A stretch of 64,000 nt of DNA, from assembly GCF_019599405.1 (NCBI RefSeq), contig NZ_RKLQ01000002.1, positions 310,001-374,000 of the forward strand. Direction: 5' to 3'. Under the pieces are notes generated by a model that was not told where the DNA came from, searched no databases, and saw nothing but the letters and a program-made list of their open reading frames with translations. The position numbers and the translations under genes were made by a program. The DNA is from Haloarcula salinisoli (lineage in GTDB: Archaea; Halobacteriota; Halobacteria; Halobacteriales; Haloarculaceae). Shown piece by piece: positions 60,586-64,000 of this stretch; positions within the stretch are counted from its first letter, which is position 1; each line of letters begins with the position of its first letter.

Positions 60586-61128
60586 CTACTCCAGCCGACC
60601 CGACGAGTCGGGCGCTCTGAGTTCCGGCGGCAGTTCGAGCTGTTTGATACCGGCCCGGTCGTCGATATCGAACCGATAGATGGCCGTCGTCGCTCCTCCG
60701 CGGTTCGCTTCGCTCTCCGCTTCGGTTCGAGGCGCGTCGCGCCTCGCTTCGGCGGCTCGTTCGAACAGCTCTGGTTGCCAGGCAACGTCCATCCGCTCTT
60801 CGAGCGCCTCCCGCTCTGGGGCCGAGACTGCTCCGATGGTCCCAGTCAGCAGCACGCTGCGCCAGTTGAACTGGGCCTCGACGTTGTAGACGAGGAACCG
60901 CGCGGCGCCAGCCTGGTCGGACAACGCCTGCTTCTCGCTCTCCCCGCCGAGCACGTAGACGAAGTACAGCGCGTCCTCGCCGTCGAACCAGTAGGAAAGC
61001 GGCCTGAGCATGGGCGCGCCGTCGGTCGGGACGCCCAGCACGCCGACACTCTCGCTCGAGAGCGTTCGCTCGATGTCGTCGCCGTCCATCCGCCGCATCC
61101 CGAAGGCTTCGAGACTGTCGACTGTCAT
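60586..61128 (-). CDS. Pyridoxamine 5'-phosphate oxidase-like flavin-binding protein
   Basis: 180 residues. Split-barrel flavin-binding features: GMRRMDGDDIERTLSSESVGVLGVPTDGAPMLRPLSYWFDGE and SVLLTGTIGAV. The family contains F420- or FMN-binding nitroreductases and heme oxygenase-like proteins; substrate unknown. The start was set at the ATG preceding conserved sequence since the upstream in-frame extension is Arg/Ser-rich. Divergent from the AEC transporter gene. Confidence 0.78.
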   Translation of the reverse strand: MTVDSLEAFGMRRMDGDDIERTLSSESVGVLGVPTDGAPMLRPLSYWFDGEDALYFVYVLGGESEKQALSDQAGAARFLVYNVEAQFNWRSVLLTGTIGAVSAPEREALEERMDVAWQPELFERAAEARRDAPRTEAESEANRGGATTAIYRFDIDDRAGIKQLELPPELRAPDSSGRLE

Positions 61129-61247
61129 GTCTCCTCGTTCGTCGCTGTCGAATATAAAAACACCAGCCGACTGACCAGTCACACAGCCCTCGTCCGTCTG
61201 TCTCCGAGCCGAAACTGTTCTGCCTCTCGCCGCGTGACACACCACCA

Positions 61248-62198
61248 GTGTCGCTGCTCGGAATCTTCGCGACGGCCATCCTCCCGATCGTCGCCGTCGC
61301 GGCTGTGGGCTACGCGCTGGGTCGGTACCGCGACGTCGAGGCCGACGCCCTGAACACCATCACCGTCTACGTCCTCGCGCCGGCACTCGTCGTCCACAGC
61401 CTGGCCACCTCACAGCTGGGCGGCGGGACCATCCTCGCCGTCGTGGGTAGCGTCGGGCTCTTTACCGCCGTGATGCTCGCCGTCGGCGAGGCGGTGGGCC
61501 GACTCTCGGGCCAGCGCGAACCGATGCTGGGCGCGTTCGTCCTCGTCGCCGTCTTCCCCAACACCGGCAACTACGGCATCCCGCTCGCGGACTTCGTCTT
61601 CGGACCCACTGGCCGCAGCGTCGCGGTGCTGGTCACCGCCCTCGAAGCCGTCATGATGTACACCGTCGGTATCTACATCGCGGCCCGGGGCGGCGAGAGC
61701 GACCCGCTCGCGGACATGCGGCGGGTGTTCGGCGTCCCGTTCGTCTACGCCGTCGTCGTCGCGCTTTCGGCCCGCTACGCCGGCGTCGTGCCGCCGGTCG
61801 AGTCGACGCTGATGCAGACCCTGGAACTCGTGGGCAACGCCTCGATTCCCGTCATGTTGCTCATCCTGGGCATCCAGCTGGCCGGCGTCGACATCGAGGG
61901 GACGCTCCGACCCGTAGGGGCGGCGGGCGCACTGCGACTCCTCCTCGCTCCGCTGGTCGCGAGCGCGGCGGTGCTACTCGTCGGCGTCGGCGACCAGACC
62001 GTGGCTCGTGCGGTCGTCCTCCTGCTTGCGACGCCGACCGGCGTAACCACTATCATCCTCGTCGGCGCGTTCAGCGGCGTCGGCGACGGGCTGGCGCCCG
62101 GCGAGTTCACGAGCGCGACCGTCTTCGTCACGACGGTCGCGAGCGTCCTCACTGTGACCGCCCTCGTCGCGGCACTGGAGGCGGGCTGGCTCGTCTAG
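61248..62198 (+). CDS. AEC (auxin efflux carrier)-family transporter
   Basis: 316 residues, GTG start, ten hydrophobic segments in two inverted five-helix halves. Motifs VFPNTGNYGIPLADFVFG and the C-terminal ATPTGVTTIILVGAFSG match the AEC family, which moves small carboxylates such as malate or malonate. It overlaps the convergent HalOD1 gene by four bases. Confidence 0.88.
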   Translation: MSLLGIFATAILPIVAVAAVGYALGRYRDVEADALNTITVYVLAPALVVHSLATSQLGGGTILAVVGSVGLFTAVMLAVGEAVGRLSGQREPMLGAFVLVAVFPNTGNYGIPLADFVFGPTGRSVAVLVTALEAVMMYTVGIYIAARGGESDPLADMRRVFGVPFVYAVVVALSARYAGVVPPVESTLMQTLELVGNASIPVMLLILGIQLAGVDIEGTLRPVGAAGALRLLLAPLVASAAVLLVGVGDQTVARAVVLLLATPTGVTTIILVGAFSGVGDGLAPGEFTSATVFVTTVASVLTVTALVAALEAGWLV

Positions 62199-62458
62199 TC
62201 GCCGGCGGCGTCGAGCGGGGTGAGTTCGACGCGACTGCCGTCACGGACGGTCACCCGATAGCCGGCGAACTCGAACGCGACGGTGACGTCGCTGTCCCCA
62301 CAGAGTCGGTCGAGCGCGTCCGGGTCGACGGCGTCGAAAAGCGGTGGCGAGATATCGAGCGGTGAAATCCCGTCGCGGTCCGCGATAGTATGGATAACTC
62401 GCTCACTGACGGTGGGGGTGGTCTCTGGAGCGAACTCCAGTGTGTTGGCGTGTCTCAT
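62195..62458 (-). CDS. HalOD1-domain protein
   Basis: 87 residues. HalOD1 pattern: VSERVIHTIADRDGISPLDISPPLFDAVDPDALDRL, then a two-strand unit VTVAFEFAGYRVTVRDG. HalOD1 is a haloarchaeal output domain usually linked to sensory proteins; here it stands alone. Function of the domain is not established. Confidence 0.85.
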   Translation of the reverse strand: MRHANTLEFAPETTPTVSERVIHTIADRDGISPLDISPPLFDAVDPDALDRLCGDSDVTVAFEFAGYRVTVRDGSRVELTPLDAAGD

Positions 62459-62577
62459 CTCGTGACCGTTGTCTGGCAGTGAGAATATACTTATCGGACG
62501 ATATATGAACGCTGTAGATTTCGAACTCTCGCCTAGGTGTGGTGTCCATCTCCGAAACGCGGTTACCGACGGTCGAA

Positions 62578-63048
62578 CTACGGTCCCATTTCGAGTTCGA
62601 ATCCGCTGAACGGCTGGCGGTCGTGACGCCAGATGAGGTGTTCGCGTTCGATTTCGAGCCCGAGTTTGTCGAGGCGCCGAGCGAGGTCGCTGACGGCTTC
62701 TTTTCTGCTCGCTGCTGCGACGACGTAGACGTTGTGCGTGCCGGTCATGAGCGTGAGGACCTCCGTCACGGAGGGCTGCTCTCGGGCCTTCTCGGCGAGT
62801 TGTTCGCGCTCGCTGACGCGGACCGAACAGACGAACAGGTAGTAGTGCTGGACGCCGGCCGTGTCGTAGTCCACGGTCGCCTGATAGCCGGTGATGACAC
62901 CGCGCTCCTCGAGCGACCGGATGCGGTTGCGGACCGTGTTGTCGGAGACGTTCACCGCGTCGGCGATCTCCGTTATGGGCTTTCGGGCGTCCGTCTGGAG
63001 GTGGTGGATGATGGCCCGGCCGAGCCTGTCAGTTCTATTACATCCCAT
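62578..63048 (-). CDS. Lrp/AsnC-family transcriptional regulator
   Basis: 156 residues. N-terminal helix-turn-helix (ITEIADAVNVSDNTVRNRIRSLEERGVITGYQATVDY, about 25-62) and C-terminal RAM-like domain (YYLFVCSVRVSEREQLAEKAREQPSVTEVLTLMTGTHNVYVVAAAS). Such regulators respond to amino acids or nucleobases. A palindrome overlaps the region just upstream of its start, suggesting autoregulation. Confidence 0.9.
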   Translation of the reverse strand: MGCNRTDRLGRAIIHHLQTDARKPITEIADAVNVSDNTVRNRIRSLEERGVITGYQATVDYDTAGVQHYYLFVCSVRVSEREQLAEKAREQPSVTEVLTLMTGTHNVYVVAAASRKEAVSDLARRLDKLGLEIEREHLIWRHDRQPFSGFELEMGP

Positions 63049-63063
63049 GGGGATATATCTCCC
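63049..63063 (-). promoter_or_regulatory. Palindrome at the Lrp gene start, possible autoregulatory site
   Basis: GGGGATATATCTCCC is a near-perfect dyad beginning right before the ATG (63048). The TATA-like TTAAGA for this gene is at about 63071-63076, so protein bound here would block transcription start. Confidence 0.4.
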
Positions 63064-63293
63064 GTCGGCTTCTTAACGGTCAGGTCGGTTACCGGACCCC
63101 GCTAGTGACCTGGTTCGCAGGGACTGCTTGGGACCTACGACCCCGTGTCGGAAATCGCTACGACAGTCCTCTCAGTCGTCCGCAACGGTCCCATCAGGGC
63201 CGGCCCGCGTTGGCGACGCGCTCGCGCCCGGCGAGCGCAGGTTTAGGCAATACGAAACTTGATAGAAGGCGTGTATATTTGAAGTTAGCACTA

Positions 63294-63334
63294 CCTAAAA
63301 AGGGCTCTCAGAGCCCTTCTAGGCGTTTTTTAGG
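63294..63334 (+). ncRNA. Double hairpin in the 337-base spacer before the NifU gene
   Basis: CCTAAAAA (63294-63301) pairs with TTTTTAGG (63327-63334), enclosing AAGGGCTCT (63300-63308) with AGAGCCCTT (63310-63318). T-rich sequence closes it, like an intrinsic terminator. The upstream 100 bases are AT-richer than average with a TATA-like GTATATTT at about 63272-63279, so a small RNA of about 60 bases ending here is possible. No protein-coding frame is seen in 63064-63385. The NifU TATA box CTTTATTAC is at about 63352-63360. Confidence 0.35.
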
Positions 63335-63385
63335 CACTACTAACAGCTAATCTTTATTACATATGTGGCCCAACACTCTGTTACA

Positions 63386-63712
63386 ATGAGCACAGAAAGC
63401 CTTGCACGGCAGACGCGGAACTACATCAGCAACAACGTCCCCCAGATTCAGCAACACGGCGGCTCCTTCGAAGTCCGAGACGTCGACGAAGCGGCGGGGA
63501 CGGCGACCGTCGCTATCGGCGGCGCCTGCTCGGGCTGTGGCATCGCTCCGATGACGATGAAACTCATACGGCAGCGCCTCCCGGAGAGCGTCGACGGGCT
63601 GGAGAACGTGGAGGTCGTTCAGTCCGGTGGCCCCCGCGCCGCCGTGATGCCCTCCAAGACCAGCGAGATGGACGAGATGGACGAGTACGAAGACTACAGT
63701 CCGCCGTTCTAG
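63386..63712 (+). CDS. NifU C-terminal-domain iron-sulfur protein
   Basis: 108 residues, ending in an acidic tail. The NifU-like motif IGGACSGCGIAPMTMK carries the Cys-x-x-Cys that transiently binds an iron-sulfur cluster in NifU/Nfu proteins, which deliver clusters to target enzymes. The ATG is 26 bases after the TATA box, consistent with a leaderless mRNA. An upstream in-frame ATG (63365) would overlap the promoter. Confidence 0.9.
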   Translation: MSTESLARQTRNYISNNVPQIQQHGGSFEVRDVDEAAGTATVAIGGACSGCGIAPMTMKLIRQRLPESVDGLENVEVVQSGGPRAAVMPSKTSEMDEMDEYEDYSPPF

Positions 63713-63778
63713 GCGTGCCGGTCGAACTCGCAGCGCTCGTCACCTCGCTGCTCGCGGGTCGCTAGCGCTCCCCGTCGT

Positions 63779-63866
63779 CGGGCGGCATCGCCGCCCGACT
63801 GCCTGCGGGACCGTCGGTCCCGCTCCGCTCGCAATAACGAGGAATCTCACTCCGTTCGATTCCTCG
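63779..63866. terminator. Cluster of hairpins between convergent NifU and rightmost gene
   Basis: Three stems follow one another: GGGCGGC-ATC-GCCGCCC (near 63779-63796), GCGGGACC (63805-63812) with GGTCCCGC (63816-63823), and CGAGGAATC (63838-63846) with GATTCCTCG (63858-63866). The last one ends two bases before the stop codon of the rightmost gene. Confidence 0.5.
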
Positions 63867-63868
63867 CT

Positions 63869-64000
63869 TACTCCGCCAGCTCGGCCGGGTCGTCGTAGGG
63901 AAGCGTGGTCGCGAGTTTCTCGGCCACGTTCGGACTGACGTTGCCGGCGAGTCGCATCGCCTCGGTCTCGTAGTTCTCCAGGTCGAGGACGCTCCGGAAG
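63869..64000 (-). CDS. Uncharacterised protein, C-terminal 43 residues only
   Basis: Minus-strand frame open from the right edge to a TAA at 63869-63871. The visible end reads SVLDLENYETEAMRLAGN and then SPNVAEKLATTLPYDDPAELAE, helical and acidic, with typical haloarchaeal composition. The gene starts beyond the window, and no function can be assigned. Confidence 0.65.

Overview
The window is high-GC DNA (roughly two thirds G+C by eye) from a halophilic archaeon, most likely a member of the Haloarculaceae/Halobacteria. The proteins are strongly acidic. Starts are ATG or GTG, many of them leaderless behind a TATA box about 25-30 bases upstream. Archaeal markers include an MCM helicase with an intein, a TFB, a thermosome, Hel308, Cgi121, halocyanin, a HalOD1 protein, and archaeal-type PhaC/PhaE/PhaP. 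No transposase, CRISPR array or rRNA was found. There is one tRNA, Pro with anticodon UGG.

Layout: 1-9.2 kb holds a partial AddB/RecB-like nuclease, a DoxX protein, a ZIP transporter, convergent halocyanin and Rieske genes, a TIM-barrel isomerase and two methyltransferases. 9.3-13.1 kb is a minus-strand redox/thiol cluster (HxlR regulator, hydrolase, DoxX, glutathionyl-hydroquinone reductase, DsbA-like protein); two of its promoters share a fixed-spacing motif. An eIF2B-like gene follows, then a 0.75-kb structured repeat locus (14.1-14.8 kb). 14.8-23.5 kb has a CBS-domain site-2 protease, a REC-GAF protein coupled to a RecA-like protein, a zinc-finger Ski2-like helicase, a repeat-bearing acidic protein and a DASS transporter. 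At 23.57 kb tRNA-Pro is followed by a duplicated 3' end and a small AT-richer accessory patch carrying a PD-(D/E)XK nuclease. At 25.2-30.8 kb a decayed copy of the mcm 5' end precedes a sugar-epimerase gene and the intact intein-containing mcm.

30.9-37.9 kb is a compact set of haloarchaeal proteins of unknown role ending in a MinD-like ATPase, facing a TFB, followed by a glutamate-cysteine-ligase-family enzyme. 38.0-41.8 kb is the polyhydroxyalkanoate locus: phaR-phaP-phaE-phaC in one direction and phaJ in the other, with operator-like repeats between them. 44.3-47.3 kb couples hel308 to cgi121. 47.4-54 kb carries TPR and sensory proteins, a ferredoxin, a beta-propeller and a MATE exporter. 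A second copy of the structured repeat lies at 54.0-54.26 kb. The right end has a Dim2/Pno1-like KH protein, an AAA ATPase, the thermosome, a pentapeptide-repeat channel-like protein, an AEC carrier, HalOD1, an Lrp regulator and a NifU-domain protein.

The most unusual feature is the pair of 262-275 bp nested-palindrome elements (14290-14564 and 53997-54258). Each has a conserved outer arm, a conserved central arm and two side hairpins whose stems differ in sequence in all four cases yet stay self-complementary. One copy is flanked by divergent 45-bp tandem arrays of its own outer arm. This looks like selection on a folded structure (RNA or single-stranded DNA), and I do not recognise the family.
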